A program made the position numbers and the translations under genes. The notes below the pieces were generated by a model. That model was given only the letters and a program-made list of their open reading frames with translations, made no database searches and was not told the DNA's origin. DNA of 37,114 bases from Erysipelotrichaceae bacterium (GTDB lineage Bacteria > Bacillota_I > Bacilli_A > RFN20 > CAG-826): NCBI GenBank assembly GCA_012837435.1, contig DURD01000023.1, positions 1 to 37,114 of the forward strand. The letters are read 5' to 3'. Shown in pieces: positions 12,823 to 20,096 of the stretch. How positions within the stretch are numbered: the first letter of the stretch is position 1; each line of letters begins with the position of its first letter.

Positions 12823-14677
12823 TTTTCTGTTCCACCATTTGATAACATTCGATGATATCGTTTTCTTTAATGTCATTAAAGTTTTCGATTGTCATACCGC
12901 ATTCAAAGCCAGATCTTACTTCTTTAACCGCATCTTTTTCTCTTTGTAATGAGGCTAATTTGCCTTCGTAAACGACAATGCCGTCTCTAATAATACGGGC
13001 GTCGCTATGGGCTTTGATGACCCCTTCGATGACCATACAACCAGCGATAGTACCAATTTTCGAAGCTTTAAATAGCTTTCTAATTTCGGCTTGACCGAGC
13101 ACTTTTTCCACCAGCGTGGGAGCGAGCATTCCTTTCATCGCCGCTTGAATTTCTTCAATTAAACTATAGATGATACGGTGGAGTCTAATTTCCACTCCAT
13201 CTTCTTCGGCTCTAGCTCTAGTGACGGCATTAGGTCTAACATTGAAGCCATAGATAATAGCGTTAGAAGCTCCGGCTAAAAGGACATCGCTTTCCGTGAT
13301 AGCGCCGCTGCTCGCACGGATGACATTAATTTTAATCTTATCCGTGGCTAATTTTTCTATCGAAGCTTTGACGGCTTCTGCGCTTCCAGTGGAATCAGCT
13401 TTGACGATAATGTTGACCGTTTGAACTTCTCCTTCTTTAGCTAAGTTGTATAAATCTTTAAGAGAAGCGGTCGCAGTTTTGCTTCTCTCGCTTGTTTCTT
13501 TGGCTAATTTGCGTTTTGAGGCAATAGATTTGGCTTCACTTTCTTCGGCAAAAGCCATGAAAGGATCGCCGGCTGAAGGAACTTCACTTAGCCCGATAAT
13601 AGAAACGGGAGTGCTAGGCGGAGCAACTTGTAAAACTTTACGGTATTCATTAACCATGCGTCTTACTTTGCCAAATGCGGTGCCCACTACTAGGAAGTCA
13701 CCTTCTTTTAAAGTTCCGTTTTGTACGAGTAAAGTGGCCTTGGCTCCTACTCTTCTATCTAATTTCGCTTCTAAAACTGTACCCATTGCATAACGGTCAG
13801 GGTTAGCTTTAAGTTCTCTCATTTCCGCTACTAAAAGGATATTTTCTAATAAACCATCGATGTTAATTTTTTTCTTGGCAGAAATTTCCACAGCGATGAC
13901 CTCTCCCCCATATTCTTCGCAAACCACATCGTGGGCTAATAAGGCATTTTTTACTTTTTCCGGATTGCTACCGAATTTGTCTATTTTGTTAATCGCTACG
14001 ATGATGGGGACATCGGCAGCTTTAGCGTGGTCGATAGCTTCGATAGTTTGGGGCATGACTCCATCATCAGCGGCCACCACTAAAACCACGATATCAGTGA
14101 CACCCGCCCCTCGAGCGCGCATCTGCGTAAAAGCTTCGTGTCCAGGGGTGTCGATAAAGGTAATTTTTTGACCATTGATTTCTTTTTGATAAGCCCCAAT
14201 TTGTTGACTAATCCCTCCAAATTCATCATCGACCAATCGCGAATTTCTAATAGCGTCAATCAGCGTCGTTTTGCCGTGATCGACGTGGCCCATGATGGTG
14301 ACTACTGGTGGGCGTGGTTTTAACTTACTTGGATCATCGTTAATTTCGACATTTTCAAAGTTTTCAGCGGCCACGATAGTTTTCTTTTGAAAATCGTAAC
14401 CGAATTCCAAACAAACTAAACCGATTAATTCATCATCGAGTACAGTGTTAATGGTAACCATTTTTCCTTGTAGGAATAAAAATTTGATGATATCGCCCGC
14501 GGGAACGTTGATAGTTTTAGCTAATTCCCCAGCACTGATAGCGCCAGTATAGACAAAAACCCCTCCGTTAACTTTTGATCGGCTACGATTAGCTTTGACC
14601 TTAGTCGAAACATTAGTCTCGCGTTTAGAAACTTCAGTCTCGCGTTTCGGGTATTTCTTTTTGTTATCTTTTTCCAT
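12815..14677 (-). CDS. infB: Translation initiation factor IF-2
   Basis: A 620-residue GTPase that delivers initiator tRNA to the 30S subunit. A short basic N-terminus is followed by an IF2_N domain (about 45-100), the G domain with GHVDHGKT (about 130-137), DTPGHEAF and NKID, then the domain II-IV region ending in IEGVIKAHSDARIIRDGIVVYEGKLASLQREKDAVKEVRSGFECG. The ATG at 14677 is chosen over an upstream GTG (14686) because AAGAAGG lies 8 nt before it. The N-terminal extension is much shorter than in Bacillus or E. coli. It lies downstream of ylxR with no ylxQ between them. Confidence 0.97.
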   Translation of the reverse strand: MEKDNKKKYPKRETEVSKRETNVSTKVKANRSRSKVNGGVFVYTGAISAGELAKTINVPAGDIIKFLFLQGKMVTINTVLDDELIGLVCLEFGYDFQKKTIVAAENFENVEINDDPSKLKPRPPVVTIMGHVDHGKTTLIDAIRNSRLVDDEFGGISQQIGAYQKEINGQKITFIDTPGHEAFTQMRARGAGVTDIVVLVVAADDGVMPQTIEAIDHAKAADVPIIVAINKIDKFGSNPEKVKNALLAHDVVCEEYGGEVIAVEISAKKKINIDGLLENILLVAEMRELKANPDRYAMGTVLEAKLDRRVGAKATLLVQNGTLKEGDFLVVGTAFGKVRRMVNEYRKVLQVAPPSTPVSIIGLSEVPSAGDPFMAFAEESEAKSIASKRKLAKETSERSKTATASLKDLYNLAKEGEVQTVNIIVKADSTGSAEAVKASIEKLATDKIKINVIRASSGAITESDVLLAGASNAIIYGFNVRPNAVTRARAEEDGVEIRLHRIIYSLIEEIQAAMKGMLAPTLVEKVLGQAEIRKLFKASKIGTIAGCMVIEGVIKAHSDARIIRDGIVVYEGKLASLQREKDAVKEVRSGFECGMTIENFNDIKENDIIECYQMVEQKNG

Positions 14678-14696
14678 TAACAGCACCTTCTTTCTT

Positions 14697-14951
14697 TTAT
14701 TTTAATAGTTCACATAATTCATCGTAGATATTTTGACAGTCGGTAATTTTTAAACTCTTTTCAATAGTGCGCTTTTTCTTAGCTTTTACGATGATGTCTT
14801 TATCTTTAGATAAATAGCATCCTCGACCTCTTTCTAAATAAGACAAATCAATTTTGATATCGTTTTTAGGAGTCTTAACGATTCTAAACATGTGTTCTCT
14901 TAATAGTTTCTGGCGCGTATAAGCGCATAAGCGACAAATGGGTTTACTCAT
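14697..14951 (-). CDS. ylxR: YlxR (DUF448) RNA-binding protein
   Basis: An 84-residue protein with the YlxR layout: Cys8-x2-Cys11-type CRLCAYTRQKLLREHMFRIV, then DLSYLERGRGCYLSKD. The family occurs in nusA-infB operons and is implicated in RNA binding and transcription control in Bacillus. The ATG shares one base with the nusA stop (TAATG), so translation is coupled. In Bacillus ylxQ normally follows; here infB starts 20 nt downstream instead. Confidence 0.92.
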   Translation of the reverse strand: MSKPICRLCAYTRQKLLREHMFRIVKTPKNDIKIDLSYLERGRGCYLSKDKDIIVKAKKKRTIEKSLKITDCQNIYDELCELLK

Positions 14952-16663
14952 TAACGGTCATCATCGTAATATTCGTCGTATTCATCATAGTCGATATCGT
15001 CGTCATATTCTTCTTCGGCTTGATCTTCCAGTTCGAATTCACGCATTTCCTCTTCTGTATAAATTGACATTCTTTCGCCAGTTTGAACGATAGGTTTTGA
15101 TTCTTCTTCCTCTTCATCATCTTTCTCGACTTTCTTTGAACTTTTCTTCGAGCTCTTTTTACTAGAAACTTGAGATTTACTAGAAATCTTTTGTTCTAAA
15201 GCTTTTTCAAGTTCTTCAATCGATGTAGTAGTTTTAACCTTTTTAAGCTCTTCAACCACTTCGGTCTCATCTTTGAGAGATGACGGTTCGCTAGGTGCAA
15301 CTTCTTCTTGGAGTGAAGTTTCGGCCACAGGTTTTTCTAACAAGACTTCATCTTTTTCAAGAGAAACTAAATCATCTTTGCTTTCAAATTCATCTTCTAA
15401 AGTTTCGTCGAAATCATAGTTATCGGTAACGCTATCCCGATAGATGCGATCTTGTGGCGCTACATAGCCTTCTGGTAGTCCAGGAAGAACACTGACTGGT
15501 GTTTCTGTTTCCGCGGCAATTTGAGCTTTAGCAGCGGCAATTCTTTCGTTTTCTTCCGCTTGAATTTCTTCGAAGGAAACATATTGCAAGTTGGCTTCTA
15601 GAGCATCAGATTCAGTTTTAACGTCGATATTATATCCTGTTAGTCTAACAGCTAGACGAACATTGACACCGCGACGACCAATAGCTAAAGATAACGAATC
15701 GTCTTTAACAATCGCAGTAGCACGCTTATCTTCTTCGTCTAAAATGATACCAACTGCTCGAGCCGGTTTTAAAGCTTCTAAGACATAGAGAGCGGGATTA
15801 TCGCTGTAGCCGATGATATCAATTTTTTCTCTATTGATACCTCCGTTACCCAATTGGGCCACAATCTTTTGGATGCGGCTACCATTAGGACCAATACAAG
15901 CTCCCGCGGGATCGACGTTGGGATTTTTACTATACACGGCCACTTTACTTCTCTCACCCGCTTCGCGAGCAATCCCTTTAATTTCGATAGTGCCATCGTA
16001 AATTTCATGAATTTCTTCAGCGAATAAGCATCTTAAGAAGCCTTCCTTACTGCGGCTGACTACGATATGGGCCCCTTTAGTACCACTGGCCACATCATCA
16101 ACATAGATTTTAATGGTTTCGCCCACGACGAATTTTTCATCGCCGATTAGTTCTTTTCTGGGAACATAAACCGAAGTTTTGACGATGTTGACGGAAATAC
16201 CTCTTTCATCAACTTTTTCGACTTTGCCAGTAATAATTGTGCCAATTTTATCTTTAAAGGTTTCATATAAGATGTTCTTCTCCGCTTCCACAAACTTTTG
16301 TTTAAGCATATTTTTAACGCTTAAGGCCGTGGCTTTTTTCAAGTCTTCGACTTTAGCGTAGATGAAAAATTCATCGCCATTTTGATATTGACGTTGGGGA
16401 TCTTTAGCATTAGCGTCGCTAACACTGATTTGCAAGAAATCATCTTCGACCTCATCCACGACTTCTTTAGCTTGATACATTTCAATCGTGCCTTTGTCTA
16501 AATCGATATCGACCCTGACATCCGCATCATCGCCTCCGAGTTGCTTCCGATAAGCCCTAGTGAGAGAATCTTGCAACATTTGAACAATTGCTTCTTTACT
16601 TATTCCCTTACTGGCTTCTATTTCATCTAAAGCCGCAAGGAAATCATTCGCGTTCATCGCCAT
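14951..16663 (-). CDS. nusA: Transcription termination/antitermination factor NusA with a long acidic tail
   Basis: A 570-residue protein. The NusA N-terminal domain (about 1-130) binds RNA polymerase; an S1 domain (about 140-205, IGTIITGKVEKVDERGISVNI) and two KH domains (GACIGPNGSRIQKIV near 255-275 and LSLAIGRRGVNVRLAVRLTGYNIDV near 325-350) bind RNA. About 200 further residues follow: low-complexity Ser/Lys (KISSKSQVSSKKSSKKSSKK) then a strongly acidic end (DDDIDYDEYDEYYDDDR). Bacillus NusA ends soon after the KH domains, so this tail is notable. The ribosome binding site AAGGAGT supports the ATG at 16663. Second gene of its operon, 12 nt after rimP. Confidence 0.96.
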   Translation of the reverse strand: MAMNANDFLAALDEIEASKGISKEAIVQMLQDSLTRAYRKQLGGDDADVRVDIDLDKGTIEMYQAKEVVDEVEDDFLQISVSDANAKDPQRQYQNGDEFFIYAKVEDLKKATALSVKNMLKQKFVEAEKNILYETFKDKIGTIITGKVEKVDERGISVNIVKTSVYVPRKELIGDEKFVVGETIKIYVDDVASGTKGAHIVVSRSKEGFLRCLFAEEIHEIYDGTIEIKGIAREAGERSKVAVYSKNPNVDPAGACIGPNGSRIQKIVAQLGNGGINREKIDIIGYSDNPALYVLEALKPARAVGIILDEEDKRATAIVKDDSLSLAIGRRGVNVRLAVRLTGYNIDVKTESDALEANLQYVSFEEIQAEENERIAAAKAQIAAETETPVSVLPGLPEGYVAPQDRIYRDSVTDNYDFDETLEDEFESKDDLVSLEKDEVLLEKPVAETSLQEEVAPSEPSSLKDETEVVEELKKVKTTTSIEELEKALEQKISSKSQVSSKKSSKKSSKKVEKDDEEEEESKPIVQTGERMSIYTEEEMREFELEDQAEEEYDDDIDYDEYDEYYDDDR

Positions 16664-16675
16664 AATTTTTACTCC

Positions 16676-17125
16676 TTAAAATTTAATCGCTAAACGTACT
16701 TTGGAAATATTATCTTTCGATATATCAATTTGTTTTACTCTGGTTTTGTCTTTATAAGATAAGGTGATTTTTTGTTCATCAACGGAAAGCAAATCACCTT
16801 CATAGATGTTTTCTCCTAGAAGAGGATTAATAAGACGGACATGCACATACTTGCCTTTATAACGATGCAAGTCATCAACTTTTAAAGGTTTTTCCGCTCC
16901 TAAGGAAGAAACGTCGAGAGTATACGACTTATCAAAGGGGTCTAATTCATCTAAATAAGCATTGATTTCCTTGGTCACTCTGACAATGGTGTCCATATCG
17001 ATCTCTTCAAAGCGGTCAATCACTAGACTGAGAACGTCTTTTTTAGAAAAAGAAAAGGCCACTAGAGAGAATCCTAACGAGACTACTTTTTCATTAATTA
17101 AGTTCTTTAATTGATCAAGTTCCAT
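16676..17125 (-). CDS. rimP: Ribosome maturation factor RimP
   Basis: About 149 residues from the ATG at 17125 (MELDQLKNLINEKVVSLGFSLVAFSF...), with the RimP features VTKEINAYLDELDPFDKSYTLDVSSLGAEKPL and RYKGKYVHVRL. It assists 30S maturation. A longer frame starting at 17182 is rejected because its extra codons run through a terminator-like hairpin, whereas the internal ATG has an AAGGG ribosome binding site. First gene of the nusA operon. Confidence 0.93.
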   Translation of the reverse strand: MELDQLKNLINEKVVSLGFSLVAFSFSKKDVLSLVIDRFEEIDMDTIVRVTKEINAYLDELDPFDKSYTLDVSSLGAEKPLKVDDLHRYKGKYVHVRLINPLLGENIYEGDLLSVDEQKITLSYKDKTRVKQIDISKDNISKVRLAIKF

Positions 17126-17134
17126 ATATCCCTT

Positions 17135-17164
17135 AAAAACAAAGAGTGGCTTCCGGCCACTCTT
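17135..17164 (-). terminator. Terminator-like attenuator in the rimP-nusA leader
   Basis: The minus-strand RNA forms a perfect 9-bp stem (AAGAGTGGC / GCCACTCTT, 17142-17164, 5-nt loop) followed by the U-rich tract TTTGTTTTT (17135-17143). It lies 10 nt before the rimP start and about 37 nt downstream of the -10 box. This is a rho-independent terminator inside a leader, consistent with attenuation. In Bacillus subtilis NusA represses its own operon through a leader terminator, so similar feedback is plausible here. Confidence 0.8.
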
Positions 17165-17207
17165 ATGCAGAGTATTTTTCATCTAACTTTCGTTAAATGA
17201 CACTATT

Positions 17208-17235
17208 ATTATAGGTAAAATTAATAAATTAGCAA
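17208..17235 (-). promoter_or_regulatory. Promoter of the rimP-nusA-infB operon
   Basis: On the minus strand TTGCTA (17230-17235) and a perfect TATAAT (17208-17213) are separated by 16 nt. Initiation would give a leader of about 75 nt containing the attenuator hairpin. Confidence 0.7.
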
Positions 17236-17304
17236 TCTTTTTAATAGATATTTACTATATTTTAGCACTTGTTAATGACTTTTTGCTTTTAACGAGCTAT
17301 CAAC

Positions 17305-18189
17305 TTATTTTTTTCTCTTCAAAGAAAATTTACCGATATGCCCCACTTTTCTCAATCTTTCTGGTTGATTATCGATATATTTCTCTCCGTCGAAATGTTT
17401 GACACTTTTTGGACCATAATGGAGAATACAAAACTGTTCGATATCGTTAAAAGAATATAGTTTATGGCCTTCAAATTCATATTCTTTAAACGGGAAGATG
17501 ATTTCTCGAGGTAACAGGTTGTTTTTCTGAGATTGCCAAGGGATAATCGGAGTTTGGCAAACATATGGTGCATCTTTATATTTAATAGCGGCTTCTCTTT
17601 CTTCTTTTTTGATTTTCTTTTTGAGTCTTTTAGGGTCGATTCTTAAAAAAGCATCGCAAATCACATAAGGGAGCATTCTTCTTTTGCTTCTATTTAAAAG
17701 TTTAGCGTGCTCTTTTTTATTAATCATTCCAATAAAAGCCACGATATCGACGAAAAAGCCGTTTGAACTTTGGATTCTATCTGGTAAGGTAAACCAGTTC
17801 TTTTCTTTTAAGTAGGTGTCTTTTCGTTTGACTTTCATCGTCGGCACTAAAACGTTATAGCGGTCATCCGTTTCGTAACAATCAAAAGTAAAGTTCTCGC
17901 CCAAATCTTTTTTAAACGCTTCGATGATGCGAGGAATATCAAAATAATCGATAGCGATATCCACATCGTCGTCCCAGGGGATGAAACCTCCGTAGTTATA
18001 AAGGCCTAGAGCCGAGCCAAAGGCTAAAGCATAAGGGATATTGTGCTGGCGGAAAACACGATCGATTTCCAAAGTAATGGAAAGAATGACTGGATGTAAA
18101 TCCGCGGTAGTTTGCAGATTTCCATCTATGTCTTTGCCAATTTCATAGCGGCGACTATTTTCAATATATTGACTTTTTTTCTTGCTCAT
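17305..18189 (-). CDS. LicD-family phosphotransferase
   Basis: A 294-residue LicD-like protein of the nucleotidyltransferase fold: ALAFGSALGLYNYGGFIPWDDDVDIAI (about 55-80) carries the Gly-Ser and Asp73/Asp75/Asp77 motif that binds metal and nucleotide, and VFRQHNIPY precedes it. LicD proteins transfer phosphocholine or related groups from CDP-linked donors to cell-surface glycans. The basic C-terminus (KIGHIGKFSLKRKK-type) and YGPKSVKHFDGEKYID are consistent with the family. No choline uptake or activation genes are nearby, so the donor is unknown. No ribosome binding site is visible; a TATAAA (18202-18207) lies 12 nt before the ATG, implying a very short leader. Confidence 0.85.
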   Translation of the reverse strand: MSKKKSQYIENSRRYEIGKDIDGNLQTTADLHPVILSITLEIDRVFRQHNIPYALAFGSALGLYNYGGFIPWDDDVDIAIDYFDIPRIIEAFKKDLGENFTFDCYETDDRYNVLVPTMKVKRKDTYLKEKNWFTLPDRIQSSNGFFVDIVAFIGMINKKEHAKLLNRSKRRMLPYVICDAFLRIDPKRLKKKIKKEEREAAIKYKDAPYVCQTPIIPWQSQKNNLLPREIIFPFKEYEFEGHKLYSFNDIEQFCILHYGPKSVKHFDGEKYIDNQPERLRKVGHIGKFSLKRKK

Positions 18190-18241
18190 AATAATAAAAA
18201 ATTTATAGTTTTTTTCTTAGATACTAAGCGAATAGCTTTTT

Positions 18242-18871
18242 TTATCTTAATAAATCGTTTAAAGAAACAATTTTTAAATAAGGAGTATCTGGATATTCGT
18301 TTTCTCGATCTAATAAAATCGGGGTTACTCCCGCGTTAGTCGCAGCTTTACAATCGTTTAAAGAATCGCCGACATAACAAACATCGCTTTTGTCACCTTG
18401 ATATTTTAACATTTCTAAAGCTTTTAATATAGGGGAAGGATCTGGCTTAGAAATCGGAGCTTCTTCATATCCCACGATAACGGAGAAGAAATAGTCCTGC
18501 ATATAGTATTTTTTTAGGATTCTCTTAACGTGTTTAGCGTTATTAGAAGTGACGATGCCGAGTTCCGCCTCAGCGCTTCTTAAGTCGAGCAAAACCTCAT
18601 AAGTATCAGGAAAGATCTTCGTTAAATTAATGCTTTCCGTCGTGCTGACATATTTTAACAAGTTATTAAGAAATAAAATAAATTGCTCTGGTGGCGCCCC
18701 CACTTTAGCGTAGCCTTCCGGAATAGGTATTCTCGTGAAAGCAACGACCTCTTCTTCTTCGATATCAATTCCCATCGCTGCGTAACTCTTTTTAAAAACG
18801 TATTTTGATGAGGCGAGAGTATCGAATAACGTTCCATCAAAATCGAAGAGATATAAATTAAATTTTTGCAT
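18242..18871 (-). CDS. HAD-superfamily phosphatase (phosphoglycolate phosphatase/PpaX-like)
   Basis: A 209-residue HAD hydrolase. Asp10 and Asp12 in LFDFDGTLFDT form the catalytic motif I, TSNNAKH is motif II, KPDPSPI carries the motif III lysine and YVGDSLNDCKAATNAGV motif IV. A helical cap between about 15 and 80 places it in subfamily I with phosphoglycolate and pyrophosphate phosphatases. The exact substrate cannot be read from sequence. It lies 52 nt upstream of the LicD gene and is divergent from the NUDIX gene. No clear ribosome binding site precedes the ATG. Confidence 0.85.
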   Translation of the reverse strand: MQKFNLYLFDFDGTLFDTLASSKYVFKKSYAAMGIDIEEEEVVAFTRIPIPEGYAKVGAPPEQFILFLNNLLKYVSTTESINLTKIFPDTYEVLLDLRSAEAELGIVTSNNAKHVKRILKKYYMQDYFFSVIVGYEEAPISKPDPSPILKALEMLKYQGDKSDVCYVGDSLNDCKAATNAGVTPILLDRENEYPDTPYLKIVSLNDLLR

Positions 18872-18972
18872 AATGCTACTTAATTAGTGTTTTTGTTCTT
18901 TCTTTTGATAAACATTTTATTGTCATCAGTTATTTATTGCAATTATTTAGAGCAAATAGTCTAAAAAAAGTG

Positions 18973-18978
18973 TAAGAT
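18973..18978 (+). promoter_or_regulatory. -10-like box close to the NUDIX start
   Basis: TAAGAT ends 9 nt before the ATG at 18988, the same spacing as in front of the TtcA-GNAT gene, and no ribosome binding site follows. A leaderless transcript is possible. No good -35 was found, so confidence is modest. Confidence 0.35.
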
Positions 18979-18987
18979 AACGAAGTC

Positions 18988-19545
18988 ATGGATAAAAAAG
19001 AAAAAACTATTAGAAGTAGAGAAATTTATAGAGGTAAGGTAGTCAATCTATACCAAGATGAAGTGCTCTGTCCCAACGGGCAAATCTCACTAAGAGAAAT
19101 CGTCTCCCATCGCGGAGGCGTCGCCATATTATTAGAAATAAATAATCGTTTTGTCATAGAAAAACAATATCGTTACGCGTTTGATGAAGAAGTCTACGAA
19201 ATACCGGCAGGAAAACTCGAAGAGGGGGAAGAACCTTTGGAGTCCGCGAAAAGGGAACTGCTCGAAGAAACCGGATATCGCCCTTTAGAAATGATTCACT
19301 TGGGCAACATTTATCCGACTTGTGGTTATTCCACTGAAATTATCTATATCTACTATTGCCCTTTAGCTAAAAAAGAAGAAAGGCAGCTGGATAGCGATGA
19401 AGTCATCGATTTATGTCTGTTATCTTTAGAAGAAATCGAAAAGATGATTGAAGAAAACCTTATCAAAGATTCTAAAACTATCGCCGCTATTTCGTTATAT
19501 AAACTCCGTTTTCTAAAGAATGAACAATCATTTTCTTTTTTGTGA
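18988..19545 (+). CDS. NUDIX hydrolase, ADP-ribose pyrophosphatase type
   Basis: A 185-residue protein with a complete Nudix box at residues 75-97 (G75 x5 E81 x7 REL x EET G, in GKLEEGEEPLESAKRELLEETGY). VYEIPAGKLEEGE and the Gly-Tyr pair after the box fit the NudF-like ADP-ribose diphosphatase group, which hydrolyses ADP-ribose and related NDP-sugars. It ends in TGA, one of the points showing that TGA is a stop here. Single gene, divergent from the HAD phosphatase and followed 64 nt later by the peroxidase on the same strand. Confidence 0.9.
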   Translation: MDKKEKTIRSREIYRGKVVNLYQDEVLCPNGQISLREIVSHRGGVAILLEINNRFVIEKQYRYAFDEEVYEIPAGKLEEGEEPLESAKRELLEETGYRPLEMIHLGNIYPTCGYSTEIIYIYYCPLAKKEERQLDSDEVIDLCLLSLEEIEKMIEENLIKDSKTIAAISLYKLRFLKNEQSFSFL

Positions 19546-19574
19546 GCGCCTACACCATAAAAAATAATGGTCTT

Positions 19575-19583
19575 TGTTATAAT
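19575..19583 (+). promoter_or_regulatory. Extended -10 promoter of the peroxidase gene
   Basis: TGTTATAAT (TGn plus a perfect TATAAT at 19578-19583) lies 26 nt before the ATG, with an AAGAAGG ribosome binding site between. No clear -35 is visible, which is usual for extended -10 promoters. Confidence 0.6.
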
Positions 19584-19609
19584 GAAAATTAGAAAGAAGG
19601 TAATTAATT

Positions 19610-20086
19610 ATGCTTTACGAATACGTAGTGAAAGATTGGAAGGGAAATGAGGTTTCTCTTTCAACGTTTAAAGGAAAGGTCTTGCTGATTGTCAATACGG
19701 CGACTAAGTGTGGATTTACTCCTCAATACGAAGATTTAATGGAATTATACGATAAATATCACGATCAAGGGTTTGAAATTCTCGACTTCCCTTGCAATCA
19801 ATTTTTAGGACAGGCTCCCGGAACTTCCGAAGAAATTCACCACGCTTGTATCTTGTCTTGGAGAATTAAATTTCCCCAATTTGAAAAGATTAAAGTCAAT
19901 GGAAAGATGGCTCATCCCCTCTATACCTATTTAAAAAATAATTCCCCAGTTTCCACTGGAAAAAGAATCGCGTGGAATTTCACTAAATTTCTCATCGATC
20001 GAGAAGGCCATATCGTCAATCGCTTCGAACCGAAAGTCAATCCTTTAGCCATCGAAGAAGATATCGTGAAATTGCTCAATAAATAA
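19610..20086 (+). CDS. Glutathione peroxidase-family thiol peroxidase
   Basis: A 158-residue cytosolic peroxidase. Cys34 in NTATKCGFTPQY is the peroxidatic cysteine (not selenocysteine). Gln68 in FPCNQFLGQ and Trp122/Asn123 in AWNFTKFL complete the catalytic tetrad. Cys80 (HHACILSWRIKFPQF) could resolve the disulfide, as in thioredoxin-dependent members. Despite the family name, bacterial members of this kind usually use thioredoxin to reduce peroxides. It has its own extended -10 promoter and ribosome binding site, and converges on the ABC exporter gene with 10 nt between stops. Confidence 0.9.
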   Translation: MLYEYVVKDWKGNEVSLSTFKGKVLLIVNTATKCGFTPQYEDLMELYDKYHDQGFEILDFPCNQFLGQAPGTSEEIHHACILSWRIKFPQFEKIKVNGKMAHPLYTYLKNNSPVSTGKRIAWNFTKFLIDREGHIVNRFEPKVNPLAIEEDIVKLLNK

Positions 20087-20096
20087 TCGATCCTAA

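Noticed and set aside
13446-13793. 115-codon plus-strand frame opposite infB
   Set aside because: Antisense shadow of a highly conserved gene with no initiation signals.
17126-17182. N-terminal extension of rimP (MKNTLHKSGRKPLFVFKGY)
   Set aside because: These codons are the arms of the leader terminator hairpin; the internal ATG has the ribosome binding site and the family start.
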